Part shown: positions 30,141 to 39,259 of the stretch, piece after piece
Layout: each line of letters opens with the position of its first letter
Numbering within the stretch: position 1 is the first letter of the stretch
NCBI GenBank assembly: GCA_021405325.1
Contig: QWII01000003.1
Span: 1-64,000, forward strand
Length of the DNA: 64,000 nt
Origin: Caldilinea sp. CFX5
GTDB lineage: Bacteria; Chloroflexota; Anaerolineae; Caldilineales; Caldilineaceae
Direction: 5' to 3'
Notes under the pieces: generated by a model
Databases searched by the model: none
Told to the model about the DNA's origin: nothing
What the model saw: the letters and a program-made list of their open reading frames with translations, nothing else
Made by a program: the position numbers and the translations under genes

Positions 30141-30182
30141 AACTACCCATCTATCCAGGTTTGAGCCTGCCTAATTGGTGAG
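30137..30182. repeat. Dispersed 46-base repeat, copy 2
   Basis: Begins GCCAAACTACCCATC; 36 of 46 bases match 5279-5324 in the same orientation and all ten differences are transitions. It marks the edge of the decayed zone. Intergenic DNA from here to 30261 contains only the ribosome site AGGAGG of the next gene. Confidence 0.55.
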
Positions 30183-30261
30183 GTTCTGGGGCGATGGGTT
30201 GTGCTATGCTGGCAGGTAGGCGTCACCCACCTTCATTCCATATCTTTCATCAGGAGGCCAA

Positions 30262-30582
30262 ATGTTACATGAGCCAGCCACATCTACCCGCAAAGACCCT
30301 GCCGCGCCCTACAAGATGCGCCTGGGTCTCTGGATGTTTCTCTTTTATTCCCTCTTCTATGCCGGTTTTGTGGCAATCAACCTGCTCAACCCCCTGGCGA
30401 TGGGGGTGGTTGTGTTTCTGGGACTCAACCTGGCAACGGTCTATGGCTTTGCGCTCATCATCGTGGCGCTCATCGAAGCCTTGATCTATGATAGAATGTG
30501 CCGCCAAAAAGAAGCGGACCTTGCCCGCGCCGAAAACCAGAACAGCGCCAAGGTCAATCTCAATAAAGAAGGAAAGGCCTAA
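30262..30582 (+). CDS. DUF485 membrane protein
   Basis: A 106-residue protein with two membrane helices (about 24-44 and 56-80) separated by a short loop and followed by a charged tail. RLGLWMFLFYSLFYAGFVAI is the signature of the DUF485 (YjcH) family, nearly always encoded just before ActP-type acetate symporters, as here with a 4-base gap. It probably assists the symporter; no activity is known. Confidence 0.88.
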   Translation: MLHEPATSTRKDPAAPYKMRLGLWMFLFYSLFYAGFVAINLLNPLAMGVVVFLGLNLATVYGFALIIVALIEALIYDRMCRQKEADLARAENQNSAKVNLNKEGKA

Positions 30583-30586
30583 TCTC

Positions 30587-32485
30587 ATGGCAATCCTCGT
30601 CTTCCTCATCTTCGTGATCTTTGTCATCGGCCTTTCGTTCTATTTGGGGGCCAGAGCCAAAACATCCAGTGGGTATTATGCGGCCGGCGGCCAGATTCAT
30701 TGGGGGGTGAACGGCGTCGCTTTTGCCGGCGATTATCTCTCGGCGGCCTCTTTCCTCGGCATCTGCGGCCTGATCGCCACCGTCGGCTATGATGGTTTCC
30801 TCTATTCCATCGGCTACCTAGCCGGGTGGATCGTGGCCCTCTTTGTGGTCGCCGAACCGCTCAAACGGCTGGGCAAGTACACCTTCACCGACGCCGTGGA
30901 TGCCAACTATGACTCGCGCGGTATCAAATTGACTGCCGCCATCAGCACCCTGGTCGTCTCCATCTGTTACCTTATCCCGCAGATGGTGGGCGCAGGCGTG
31001 CTGGTCGAGCCATTGCTGGGCATCCCTCACGCCTGGGGCGTCATCATGGTCGGCGCCATTGTGATCGCAATTGTCGCTACCGCCGGTATGGCTTCCACCA
31101 CCTATGTGCAGTTCTTGAAAGGCGCCCTGCTGATTATCTTTTCCAGCATCCTCGTGGGCGCGGTCGTCATGCGCGGGTTATCCACCCAGCCTGATCAGGG
31201 CGGCAAGGTGGCATTCTATGAATATGCACAACTTGACGCGGTCGAAGTCGGCGAGGAGATCCAGGTCACGGCGGCGGGCTGGACGGTGTTGGAGCAGGTT
31301 TCCGTCAAGGGGGGGCTGGTTTTTGTCAAACTGAGCCACGAGGGCAAGGAGAGCTGGTGGCACGCCACTGAAACAGAGGGCGCGCTGACGTTGCAAGAAA
31401 CTCAGTCGGTGGAGATCAAAGCCGACGGCAAATGGATCAACGGCGCGCCTGCCTCTGCGGAAAACCAACTGCGTCAGGTGGGCAACCTGGCGCAGATTCA
31501 GGGTCGGCAAGAGACTGCAACGGGCAGCCTGTCGGTTTTGGCGTTTTTGTCGGCCATGACCGATCAAGAGACCACGGTGAGAAGCTGGAAAGCAGCCAGT
31601 TTTGTGACTGGCGCAGAGGAAAAAGTCACCGTTTATTACCCCAGTGATGTGACCGGCGACCGCGTCATGCGTCCTGGCCTGAAATTTAAAGTGGAAGGCA
31701 CCCTGCTGGAACGGCTCGATTTTCTCTCACTGATGTTGGCGCTCTTCCTGGGCACGGCCGCCCTGCCGCATATTCTGATCCGCTACTACACGGTGTCCAG
31801 CCCGGCCAATGCACGGAAATCCACCATCGTGGCGATTGCCGGGATTGGCTTTTTCTACATCTTAACCTTGTTCATGGGCCTGGGCGCTATGGTCAGCGGC
31901 GTCATCAATCCGGCGGACAGCAACATGGCCGCCCCCCTGCTAGCGCGCTCCTTTGGCGAACTGCTCTTTGCCATCATTTCCGCGATTGCCTTTGCCACCG
32001 TGTTGGGGACAGTCAGCGGCTTGATCGTGGCGGCCTCCGGCGCCGTGGCCCACGACCTGTTTGACCGCTACCTGCAGATCAAGATGGATGACCGCCAGAA
32101 AGTACGCGCCGGCAAGATTTCGGCCTTTGTCATCGGCGCCATTGCCATTTTGCTCGGCATTCTCTTCAAAGGGATGAATGTCTCCTTCCTGGTGGGGCTG
32201 GCCTTTGCGGTGGCCGCATCGGCCAACCTGCCGGCCATTCTCCTCTTGTTGTTCTGGCCGCGCACCACCGCCAAGGGCATTGCCGCCTCCATCGTCGTCG
32301 GCATCGTTGCCTCCCTCGGGTTGATCGCCTTCTCGCCGGAGCTGTATACCCTCTATGGGCTGAACCCGCTGGACGCGCCTATCCCGCTCAACAACCCTGG
32401 GCTTGTCTCCATCCCCTTGAGTTTTGTCACGCTGGTGGTGGTCTCGTTGTTGACCCCCACGCGCGGAAACGCTAGAATGTCATGA
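30587..32485 (+). CDS. Sodium:solute symporter, ActP-like (acetate)
   Basis: A 632-residue SSS-family transporter with about 13 membrane helices. Signatures include YYAAGGQIHWGVNGVAFAGD, LSAASFLGICGLIA and AAVPHI-like LPHILIRYYTV, all as in ActP. Between two helices, roughly residues 198-378, it has an extra soluble domain of about 180 residues; that explains the excess over the usual 550. The start at 30587 is 4 bases after DUF485. It probably imports acetate or another short monocarboxylate with Na+, matching the acetyl-CoA synthetase gene 8 kb upstream. Confidence 0.88.
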   Translation: MAILVFLIFVIFVIGLSFYLGARAKTSSGYYAAGGQIHWGVNGVAFAGDYLSAASFLGICGLIATVGYDGFLYSIGYLAGWIVALFVVAEPLKRLGKYTFTDAVDANYDSRGIKLTAAISTLVVSICYLIPQMVGAGVLVEPLLGIPHAWGVIMVGAIVIAIVATAGMASTTYVQFLKGALLIIFSSILVGAVVMRGLSTQPDQGGKVAFYEYAQLDAVEVGEEIQVTAAGWTVLEQVSVKGGLVFVKLSHEGKESWWHATETEGALTLQETQSVEIKADGKWINGAPASAENQLRQVGNLAQIQGRQETATGSLSVLAFLSAMTDQETTVRSWKAASFVTGAEEKVTVYYPSDVTGDRVMRPGLKFKVEGTLLERLDFLSLMLALFLGTAALPHILIRYYTVSSPANARKSTIVAIAGIGFFYILTLFMGLGAMVSGVINPADSNMAAPLLARSFGELLFAIISAIAFATVLGTVSGLIVAASGAVAHDLFDRYLQIKMDDRQKVRAGKISAFVIGAIAILLGILFKGMNVSFLVGLAFAVAASANLPAILLLLFWPRTTAKGIAASIVVGIVASLGLIAFSPELYTLYGLNPLDAPIPLNNPGLVSIPLSFVTLVVVSLLTPTRGNARMS

Positions 32486-32533
32486 GCCACAGAGAGAAAG
32501 GCAAGATCGAGCGCTACGGACATTTCGCCTTTC

Positions 32534-32640
32534 CTGATGTGTAAATAATAGGGATTTCGCCGATTACGCAGATGAAAGAACAAGAAAAATCTGTGAAATC
32601 GGCGCAATCTTTGATCGAAAGCTGATTTTCATGCTGATGG
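32534..32640. repeat. Dispersed repeat of about 105 bases, copy 2 (inverted)
   Basis: Reverse complement of the element at 13535-13640, with the same ends (CCATCAG on one side, CATCAG on the other), the same opening GCATGAAAATCAGCTTT and an internal hairpin around GATTTC/GAAATC. It lies just after the symporter stop. Confidence 0.75.
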
Positions 32641-32676
32641 GTGTAGCCTATTCATGACGACTGGTGTGTAAGTAGC

Positions 32677-32730
32677 ACGCGGATAAACGCGGATAAAACA
32701 GAATCACTGTTCATCCGCGTGAATCCGCGT
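32677..32730. repeat. Tandem-word hairpin, 18-base arms
   Basis: ACGCGGATAAACGCGGAT at 32677-32694 pairs with 32713-32730 with two mismatches. Together with the repeat at 32534 it fills the gap before the PHP/DUF294 gene. It contains an in-frame GTG that would be a false start for that gene. Confidence 0.8.
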
Positions 32731-32775
32731 CCTAACAGTTTCATCCGGGCGCCCCTAAGGCGCGGTGTCGTAGAC

Positions 32776-35700
32776 ATGTCATCTGCTATGAACGAAACGC
32801 TCCTGGTCAATTTTCATTGCCATTCGATGTTTAGCGATGGCGAACAGACGCCTGAAGTCCTGGCCGCGAATCTGGCCGCGGCCGGGGTGCGTTACGCCGC
32901 GTTGACCGATCACGACAGCCTGGAAGGCTTGCCCCGTTTTCAAGAAGCGCTCCAAAAGCGCGGCGTGGCCTGGCTGCCCGGCGTGGAGATCACCACCCAG
33001 TTTCGTGGGCGTGAAGCCCACTTGCTTGGGTACGGTTTCGACCCGCAAGATCCCGATCTAGCCGCCACCCTTTTCTCTTTGCGCCAGGTGCGCGACCTGG
33101 AAGTTCACAGTATCGCCGGTTCGCTGCGCAAAATCGGCGCCAACCGCCCTGGCGGCACAGAGGGCGCGCCAGCCGTCAGCGCCGCCCCTGATGGACGGCT
33201 GGCAATCGACGCGGCGATTGCCCTGATCCACCGCGCCGGTGGGCGCGCCTTTTGGGCGCATCCTTTGCTCTATGAATCGGATCTGGCACAGTTGGGTGAC
33301 TGTGTGACGGAGTTGAAAGCCATGGGGCTTGATGGTATCGAAGCGGTCTATGCCGCCTTTTCCGAGACCCAGCGCGCGGCTTTACGCCAACTGGCCCAAA
33401 GCCATGGGCTGCTTGTCTCGGCCGGCACCGACTTTCATGCCGGTAATGGCGTGGGCAGCCATACCTACGCCATCGAAATGGCGCGGCAAGAGTGGATCCC
33501 CTTCCGGGCGGCGCTCTTTGCCGGTCCGCTGTTTGCGGCGGAAAGTGCCGCGTCCGAAAAGCCGCGCGCCAAGGCCCAACCGGCCCAAGCCAATCCGGCA
33601 GGAAAACCGCATCACTTCCAACGGCGTCCGTACAGTTTGCGTATTTTGCTGCCCACGTTGATCGTCATTGTCCTCTTCCTGGCTGCCATCTGGGGCATGA
33701 TCCTGCCTTCCTTTGCGCAGAGTCTGCTTGACCGCAAGCGCGAACTGATTCGGGAGTTGACCAACTCCGCCTGGAGTATCCTGGCTTCGTATGAGCGCGA
33801 TGTGCAAAGCGGCCTGCTCGACCGCGCCCAGGCCCAGGCGCTGGCAATTGGGCGCATTGCCGCCTTGCGCTATGGCCCGGAGGGCAAGGACTATTTCTGG
33901 CTCCAAGACATGCAGCCGCGCATGATCATGCACCCTTATCGGGTTGAGCTGAACGGGCAGGAATTGCACAATTTTACCGACCCGCGCGGCGTGGCCATTT
34001 TTGTCGAGTTCGCTGATCTGGTGCGCCGACAAGGCGAAGGCTACATCGATTACGTCTGGCAGTGGAAAGATGACCCCCTCCGGCTGGCGCCCAAGGAATC
34101 CTACGTCAAAGGGTTCGCACCGTGGGGGTGGGTGATTGGCACCGGCCTCTACATCGATGATGTGAATGCGGAAATTGCGCACATTGAGCAGCGTCTCATC
34201 AACGCCGCGCTGGTCATTTCCGGCGTTGTGATTGTGCTGCTCCTCTTCGTTCTGCAACAGAGCTTGCACATCGAGCGCGAACGCCAGGAAGTGCTGGATA
34301 ATCTGCACGAATCGACCGAGCGTTACCATACGCTGATCGACGCCACCACCGAAGGCACCTTGTTGATGCTGGATGATCGCTGCCGCTACGCCAACCCCAC
34401 GTTTCTCAGTATGAGCGGGTACACCGGGCGCCAGTTGGAATTCCTCGAACTGGCCGACCTGCTGCCCGCAGCCGACAATCAACCGCTCTGCGCGCGCCTC
34501 GAACAGTTGGGGAGCGAACAAACAACCGATGGGGAGGCCTTTGAGGGCGTGCTGCAACACGCTGACGGCCGTTTTATGGAATGCGTGCTGGCCGTGAACC
34601 CCATTGTTTTTGCCGGTCAGCGCGGCTATATCCTGATCGTCCGCGACCTCGCCCGCCAGTCGGCGCTGTTAGCTGACGCCGCCGTTTCACGGGCAGCCCA
34701 AGCGCTCCCAGTGGGGATTTTCCGCGCCAGGGCCGCACGGCGCGCCGCCTTGCTCGAAATGAACCCGGCCGCGCATGCCTTCTTCACCGACCCCCAGCCT
34801 GCCCTGGCCGACCTCTTTTCCGACCCTGCCGAATTTGAGACGCTCTTCCAGACCCTGCACAGCGGCGGCGCAATTGACAAGCACCTCATTCACGTTGAAA
34901 CCAGCGCCGCCGCTGCGCGCTTTTTGTCCCTTTCCGCACGCCTGGTACGCGATGACCAGAACCATACAGCCTATATCGACGGTCTTCTGGAAGATGTGAC
35001 CGCGACCCGCAAACAGGAGGCCGGGCGCGAAGCGCTGATCGAGAAATACCAGAGTTCGCTTCTCTTCCTACATGAACCCATCGCCAGCCTGGGGCGGGAC
35101 GTACTCATTTGTGATATGCGAACCAGTATCGAGCGCGTCTCTCGTCAGATGACAGCCCGTAACGTCACGTCGGCGCTGGTCGCCAGCGAGATGACAACCA
35201 TCATCGGTATCGTCACTGACCACGACCTGCGCGCCCGGGCCTTGGCGGAAAATATTCCGCTCAGTGCGCCCATTCACACCATTATGAGCGCCCCGCTGGC
35301 CAAAATTGCCGAAAGTGCGCTCATCTACGAGGCGTTGCTGCGCATGGAAGAAAGAGGCGTGCGCCACCTGGCCGTCGAGGACCGCGATGGCCAGGTGGTC
35401 AGCGTGATTGAAAGCAAGGCGCTGGTTCAGTTCCAGCGCTATGGCCCGATTGTGCTGGCGCGGGAGATCGCCCGCGCCGCCACCGCCGACGAGGTTGCTC
35501 GCTGCGCAGAACGGACACCGCCGCTGGTCAAGGCCCTGCTGGACAGCAGCGCCCGTCCCCGCCATGTGACCAACATGCTGGCCTCGATTTGCGACGCCGT
35601 CACTGAGCGGTTGGTGCAACTGGCCATTGCAGAGCTTGGCCCGCCGCCCGCGGCTTTTGCCTTTATCGCCATGGGCAGCCAGGGTCGCCAGGAACAGACC

Positions 35701-36486
35701 CTGGTCACTGACCAGGACAACGGCATCATTTTCGTACCCGCCGCCGATGCCGATCTGCCGCGCGTGAGCGACTATTTCCTACGTCTGGGCAAGCAGGTGT
35801 GTGATGGTTTGCAGCGCGCCGGCTACCCGCTCTGCCGCGGGGGCGTGATGGCCAGCAATCCGCGTTGGTGTCGCGCCCTGCCCGATTGGGTTGCCGGCTT
35901 CGAGACGTGGGTTCGCAAATCTACACCCCAGGAAATCATGGAGTTGAGCATTTTCTTCGATTTCCGCACGGTCTACGGCGACACGAACCTAACCCATGAA
36001 CTGCGCCGCGCCATTCACACCACCCTGGCCGGCGATGCGGCTTTCTTTCATCACTTCGCCCAAAATACATTGACCTTCAAGCCCCCGTTCCGCTTGCTGG
36101 GCAATATCTACCTGAGTGGAGGCGCCACTGAGCATGCCGGTGAAATCAACCTGAAAGACGCCATGATGCCGATGGTCGGGTTTGCCCGCCTCTATGCCCT
36201 CCGTTATCAGATTAACCAGACCCACACGCTCGAACGCATGGACGTGCTGAGCGAAAGGAATTTCATTCTGCCCTCCAGTCGTGATGAGATTGTGGCGGCC
36301 TATGACTTCTTAATGCAGTTGCGCCTGCAAACACAGATTGCCGCGATCCAGGCCGGGCGGCCGCCCCAAAATATCATCCACCCCGGCAAGTTGGGCTACA
36401 TACAGCAGGAGTTATTAAAACAGGCGTTTGCCCAGATTGCGGCAGTGCAAAAGAAAATCAGCTACGATTTTCTGGGCGGTGGGTGA
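32776..36486 (+). CDS. PHP-Cache-PAS-CBS-DUF294 multidomain signalling protein
   Basis: A 1236-residue protein. Order: PHP phosphoesterase domain, about 10-235 (FHCHSMFSDGEQTP, LTDHDS, FWAHPLLY and AGTDFH supply the metal ligands); a membrane helix at about 288-310; an extracytoplasmic single-Cache sensor, about 342-462 (GKDYFWLQDMQPRMIMHPY, PWGWVIGTGLYIDDV); a second helix at about 474-494; two PAS-like domains, about 515-750; a CBS pair, about 768-890; and a DUF294 nucleotidyltransferase with MGSQGRQEQTLVTDQDNGI near 965, plus its C-terminal domain. DUF294-CBS proteins often neighbour ActP symporters. It may sense an external ligand and make or turn over a nucleotide signal. The start is ambiguous (32776 or 32791). 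Confidence 0.85.
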   Translation: MSSAMNETLLVNFHCHSMFSDGEQTPEVLAANLAAAGVRYAALTDHDSLEGLPRFQEALQKRGVAWLPGVEITTQFRGREAHLLGYGFDPQDPDLAATLFSLRQVRDLEVHSIAGSLRKIGANRPGGTEGAPAVSAAPDGRLAIDAAIALIHRAGGRAFWAHPLLYESDLAQLGDCVTELKAMGLDGIEAVYAAFSETQRAALRQLAQSHGLLVSAGTDFHAGNGVGSHTYAIEMARQEWIPFRAALFAGPLFAAESAASEKPRAKAQPAQANPAGKPHHFQRRPYSLRILLPTLIVIVLFLAAIWGMILPSFAQSLLDRKRELIRELTNSAWSILASYERDVQSGLLDRAQAQALAIGRIAALRYGPEGKDYFWLQDMQPRMIMHPYRVELNGQELHNFTDPRGVAIFVEFADLVRRQGEGYIDYVWQWKDDPLRLAPKESYVKGFAPWGWVIGTGLYIDDVNAEIAHIEQRLINAALVISGVVIVLLLFVLQQSLHIERERQEVLDNLHESTERYHTLIDATTEGTLLMLDDRCRYANPTFLSMSGYTGRQLEFLELADLLPAADNQPLCARLEQLGSEQTTDGEAFEGVLQHADGRFMECVLAVNPIVFAGQRGYILIVRDLARQSALLADAAVSRAAQALPVGIFRARAARRAALLEMNPAAHAFFTDPQPALADLFSDPAEFETLFQTLHSGGAIDKHLIHVETSAAAARFLSLSARLVRDDQNHTAYIDGLLEDVTATRKQEAGREALIEKYQSSLLFLHEPIASLGRDVLICDMRTSIERVSRQMTARNVTSALVASEMTTIIGIVTDHDLRARALAENIPLSAPIHTIMSAPLAKIAESALIYEALLRMEERGVRHLAVEDRDGQVVSVIESKALVQFQRYGPIVLAREIARAATADEVARCAERTPPLVKALLDSSARPRHVTNMLASICDAVTERLVQLAIAELGPPPAAFAFIAMGSQGRQEQTLVTDQDNGIIFVPAADADLPRVSDYFLRLGKQVCDGLQRAGYPLCRGGVMASNPRWCRALPDWVAGFETWVRKSTPQEIMELSIFFDFRTVYGDTNLTHELRRAIHTTLAGDAAFFHHFAQNTLTFKPPFRLLGNIYLSGGATEHAGEINLKDAMMPMVGFARLYALRYQINQTHTLERMDVLSERNFILPSSRDEIVAAYDFLMQLRLQTQIAAIQAGRPPQNIIHPGKLGYIQQELLKQAFAQIAAVQKKISYDFLGGG

Positions 36487-36573
36487 TGAACGGCTATTGG
36501 ATGTGACGCAACGGTACATTCCGACTTTCACTGTTTACCTGGACTACCTAATGGAAGATGGAGGAGACACACT

Positions 36574-37062
36574 ATGGAATTAAAAACGGTCCCGATTGAG
36601 AAACCGGAAGCGCTCAACTTCATCCTCGGCCAGACGCACTTTATCAAAACGGTTGAGGATCTACACGAGGCGCTGGTCAACGCCGTGCCGGGCATCAAAT
36701 TCGGGTTGGCTTTTTGCGAGGCGTCCGGCGCCTGCCTGATCCGCACCAGCGGCACCGACCCGGCGCTGGTCGAACTGGCGACGAAGAATGCGCTGGCCAT
36801 TGGCGCGGGGCACACCTTTCTGGTTGTCTTGGGCGAAGGTTTCTACCCGATCAACGTCCTCACCGCCGTCAAAAATGTGCCGGAAGTCTGTCACATCTTC
36901 TGTGCCACAGCCAACCCGACCCAGGTCATCATTGCCGAAAGCGAACAGGGGCGCGGCATCCTCGGTGTGATCGACGGCTTCAAGCCCAAGGGGGTCGAAG
37001 ATGAGCAAGGCGTTGCCTGGCGACAGGGCTTGCTGCGCAAAATCGGCTATAAGCTGGGGTGA
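36574..37062 (+). CDS. Adenosine-specific kinase (DUF355 family)
   Basis: A 162-residue protein that matches the small DUF355 family along its length: ALNFILGQTHFIKTVEDLHE, FGLAFCEASGACLIR, GAGHTFLVVLGEGFYPINV and IIAESEQGRGILGVIDG. An archaeal member was shown to phosphorylate adenosine; in bacteria the activity is assumed. Start behind GGAGGAG. It stands alone, 88 bases after the DUF294 protein. Confidence 0.85.
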   Translation: MELKTVPIEKPEALNFILGQTHFIKTVEDLHEALVNAVPGIKFGLAFCEASGACLIRTSGTDPALVELATKNALAIGAGHTFLVVLGEGFYPINVLTAVKNVPEVCHIFCATANPTQVIIAESEQGRGILGVIDGFKPKGVEDEQGVAWRQGLLRKIGYKLG

Positions 37063-37182
37063 CAAAGCAAGTTGGCGGCAGCTTTGTGGGCGCGTCGCGT
37101 TTACCGTTCGATCCACGGCACATAGACTTTTTCCGTTAGTTCCGCCGCCGTTTTCGCAATGACGATCAGCACGGTTGACCTT

Positions 37183-37668
37183 TCACGCGTTCGCATTATG
37201 CGTGGCGCGCACCAGCAGCACCGGACAAGGCGCGTTCGTTGAAACTTCGCTCGCGACGCTGCCGGCGACCAACTTGCGCAGACCGGTGTGACCATGCGTA
37301 CTCATGACAATCAGGCTGATCGGATTCGCCTTGGCAAAATTGACAATCTTTTCCGCCGCGTCACCCACATCGACCAATGACTGGGCCTGGATGTGGTGGC
37401 GCTGCAGATCGGCGACCACTGCTTCCAGCCATAACGCCGCCTCATCGACTTTGGCGACTTGCTCCGCTTCCAGCTTGGCGCGATCATAAACGGTGTGTTC
37501 ACCGACATAGCGCCGGAAGGTGATCTCCGGCACAACCCGTAACAACACCAATTCCACATCGGACGGATTGCCGGTCTGGGTGGCCAGCAACTGGGCATAG
37601 GGCAAGGCTGCGTTGGCCAATTCAGAGCCATCGAGCGGCACTAAGATCTTTTGAAAAGGGATTGACAT
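37183..37668 (-). CDS. Universal stress protein, single UspA domain
   Basis: A 161-residue UspA protein starting FQKILVPLDGSELANAALP and carrying the ATP-binding signature STHGHTGLRKLVAGSVAS, followed by CPVLLVRA. The start at 37668 lies after a modest AGGTAGAG site. The upstream region carries a 22-base-arm hairpin and a copy of a sequence element shared with two other genes. Confidence 0.9.
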   Translation of the reverse strand: MSIPFQKILVPLDGSELANAALPYAQLLATQTGNPSDVELVLLRVVPEITFRRYVGEHTVYDRAKLEAEQVAKVDEAALWLEAVVADLQRHHIQAQSLVDVGDAAEKIVNFAKANPISLIVMSTHGHTGLRKLVAGSVASEVSTNAPCPVLLVRATHNANA

Positions 37669-37737
37669 ATGTCTCTACCTTCACTTTCTGCTTATGACAA
37701 ATGCTTGCTTCTCCGTAACGATTCAGCTAAAAGGGCC

Positions 37738-37812
37738 GGCCATCCTTCCTGGAAGAGGCAACTGCTGTTTGGTATGAACAATCGGTTTCCGCCTCTTCCA
37801 GGAAGGGTGGCC
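37738..37812. repeat. Hairpin upstream of UspA, 22-base arms
   Basis: Positions 37738-37759 pair with 37791-37812 with one mismatch (arm core CCTTCCTGGAAGAGGC) around a 31-base loop. It lies 70 bases before the UspA start on the minus strand and would be in its leader if transcription starts at the shared element further up. Confidence 0.8.
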
Positions 37813-37871
37813 TCAGCCTGAATAGGTCACTCTTCTCCTTGCTCCAACGTACCATAAAAAGCCACCCTGTA

Positions 37872-37908
37872 CGCTAGTCAACTGGTGCGTTGACAACCTG
37901 GTCAAATC
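37872..37908 (-). promoter_or_regulatory. Shared upstream element, copy 1 (UspA gene)
   Basis: Read on the minus strand this holds TTTGACCAGGTTGTCAACG followed by CACCAGTTGACT. Near-identical sequence lies before the gene at 62225, and part of it before the M50 protease gene at 41258. TTGAC and GTCAA form an inverted repeat, as in CRP/FNR-type sites. The regulatory role is inferred. The rest of 37669-37977 shows no gene. Confidence 0.45.
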
Positions 37909-37977
37909 GGCAGTATATGTTTGGTAGACCAGTGCCGACGGCATGCAACATACCCCTGCCTCGCTACATTTCCCGGA

Positions 37978-38132
37978 TCACCCAGACTGTAGCATAGCGC
38001 CCAACTTTTGAAACTCAACCTTGACATGCTCATCCATAGCGTCGCCAAACGCAGCAGAGAAGTAGAGCCGCAAGATACGGTTGCGTCGCGGAGCAATAAG
38101 GGCGCTGCTGCTGGTGGTTTTGTTTTGCTCAT
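37978..38132 (-). pseudogene. Possible frameshifted small gene
   Basis: A strong start (GGAGGAG, ATG at 38132) gives MSKTKPPAAAPLLL, 25 bases after the previous gene. That frame then turns into low-quality sequence, while another frame gives NRILRLYFSAAFGDAMDEHV and ends KVEFQKLGAMLQSG at 37978. The join would fall near a GCAGCAGCAG run, a slippage-prone site. It may be a 50-residue amphipathic protein with one frameshift, or programmed slippage. Confidence 0.3.
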
Positions 38133-38156
38133 CTTCTCCTCCGCGTCACCTAGTGA

Positions 38157-38786
38157 TCAGGTCGTTTGCCGATAGCTGTCATGCCCAAAGCCAAGCACAA
38201 TTGTCATGAATAATGCAGCAAAGGCCAGTAAGATCAGGGTGTAGATCACGCCCGCCTCGACCAGCGGGAAGAAATAGCCGATGATGGGGACGCCGGGGAG
38301 GACGGCCAGCCAGGCGACCAGCGCCAGGACATACGACCACGGCCAGACCCTGGACAAGACATAGCGTGTCTTTGTCGAGAGATGGGCGCGCCACCAGGTA
38401 AACGGTGCGTTGATCCTGGTCGCCACCAGCCCGGCAATGAGGCCAAAGAGGGGTGGGCCAAAGCCGCCACCCACCAAAAGTAAGATCGCTGAGAGCAGCA
38501 TCAAGATCAGGCCGCCATACTTTCGGGGCAAAAAGGCTACCGACCACACAAGGATGGCAAGCGCAACGAGGATAGTAAGTATCCCAGAGACAAGCAGATT
38601 GGGCACAAGGGTCATCGCCGGTTCGCCACCCAAGGTACGCATGACCACCGATTCCGGCCAGGACTCGATCATCATACTTGCCGGTGCAATGTTCCCCTGC
38701 AGCATTTCCCCGATGCCATGTTCCACCCCACCCAGCGCCGCGATGATACCAAAAGTCGTGGCCACGATTTTTGTCGCATTTTTCAT
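38157..38786 (-). CDS. Membrane protein of unknown function
   Basis: A 209-residue protein with about six membrane helices. The start at 38786 (MKNATKIVATTF) has GGGAAAGG upstream. The first helix is followed by an extracytoplasmic stretch of about 45 residues. No motif is recognised. It is the second of a three-gene unit with another membrane protein and a toast-rack lipoprotein; together these suggest an envelope-stress or cell-surface role, by association only. Confidence 0.65.
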   Translation of the reverse strand: MKNATKIVATTFGIIAALGGVEHGIGEMLQGNIAPASMMIESWPESVVMRTLGGEPAMTLVPNLLVSGILTILVALAILVWSVAFLPRKYGGLILMLLSAILLLVGGGFGPPLFGLIAGLVATRINAPFTWWRAHLSTKTRYVLSRVWPWSYVLALVAWLAVLPGVPIIGYFFPLVEAGVIYTLILLAFAALFMTIVLGFGHDSYRQTT

Positions 38787-38820
38787 GGTTATTGCCTTTC
38801 CCTCAGTACTTACCGCCTGA

Positions 38821-39243
38821 TCACCACTGATGCTTTGCCCCCAACCAGCCAAGCAGCGCCATTGCCAGCCCGACCATAAAGTAGAAGATCTCAATCCCCT
38901 GGGGCGCGACGGGCTGGTTAAGGATCAACACCTCACCAGCGATCCACCCCATCATGATCAGACCGGCCAGCCGTGAGGCGCGCGCACCGCTGGCCGAGCT
39001 ACGTAGCATGAGGACCGCTGCAATCGCTGCGCTGCCACCGACCACTACCGTCAGGATCAGGCCAGGGATTACGTAATTAGTGAAGGGTGTCCCCTGTAGC
39101 CAAGCGAGGGGAAACCGATTGGCCTCAAGGCCAGCGACCAACGCAATGCCGCCACCGATGGCGGTCAAGGCGACAAAGAGATCTGCGCTGAAAAGCACAG
39201 CGCGCATACCACGGCGATTGATCAAACTGCCTGGCGCTTTCAT
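38821..39243 (-). CDS. Small four-helix membrane protein
   Basis: A 140-residue protein with four membrane helices (about 20-40, 57-80, 93-110 and 117-135). The start at 39243 follows GAGGAG. No family motif recognised. It follows the toast-rack lipoprotein gene at 16 bases and precedes a second membrane gene, so the three are probably co-transcribed. Confidence 0.65.
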   Translation of the reverse strand: MKAPGSLINRRGMRAVLFSADLFVALTAIGGGIALVAGLEANRFPLAWLQGTPFTNYVIPGLILTVVVGGSAAIAAVLMLRSSASGARASRLAGLIMMGWIAGEVLILNQPVAPQGIEIFYFMVGLAMALLGWLGAKHQW

Positions 39244-39259
39244 CGCACGGTCTCCTCTT

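Noticed and set aside
32719..32775. Earlier GTG start for the PHP/DUF294 gene
   Set aside because: It lies within a hairpin arm and codes for the repeat; the ATG codons at 32776 and 32791 begin just before the PHP metal motif.
33382..34560. 392-codon minus-strand frame inside the PHP/DUF294 gene
   Set aside because: Antisense to recognised PHP and Cache domains; no motif of its own.
37101..37295. Minus-strand 64-codon frame after the UspA gene, ending VLIVIAKTAAELTEKVYVP
   Set aside because: It overlaps the UspA gene out of frame and has no ribosome site; the tail looks protein-like but is too short to assign.
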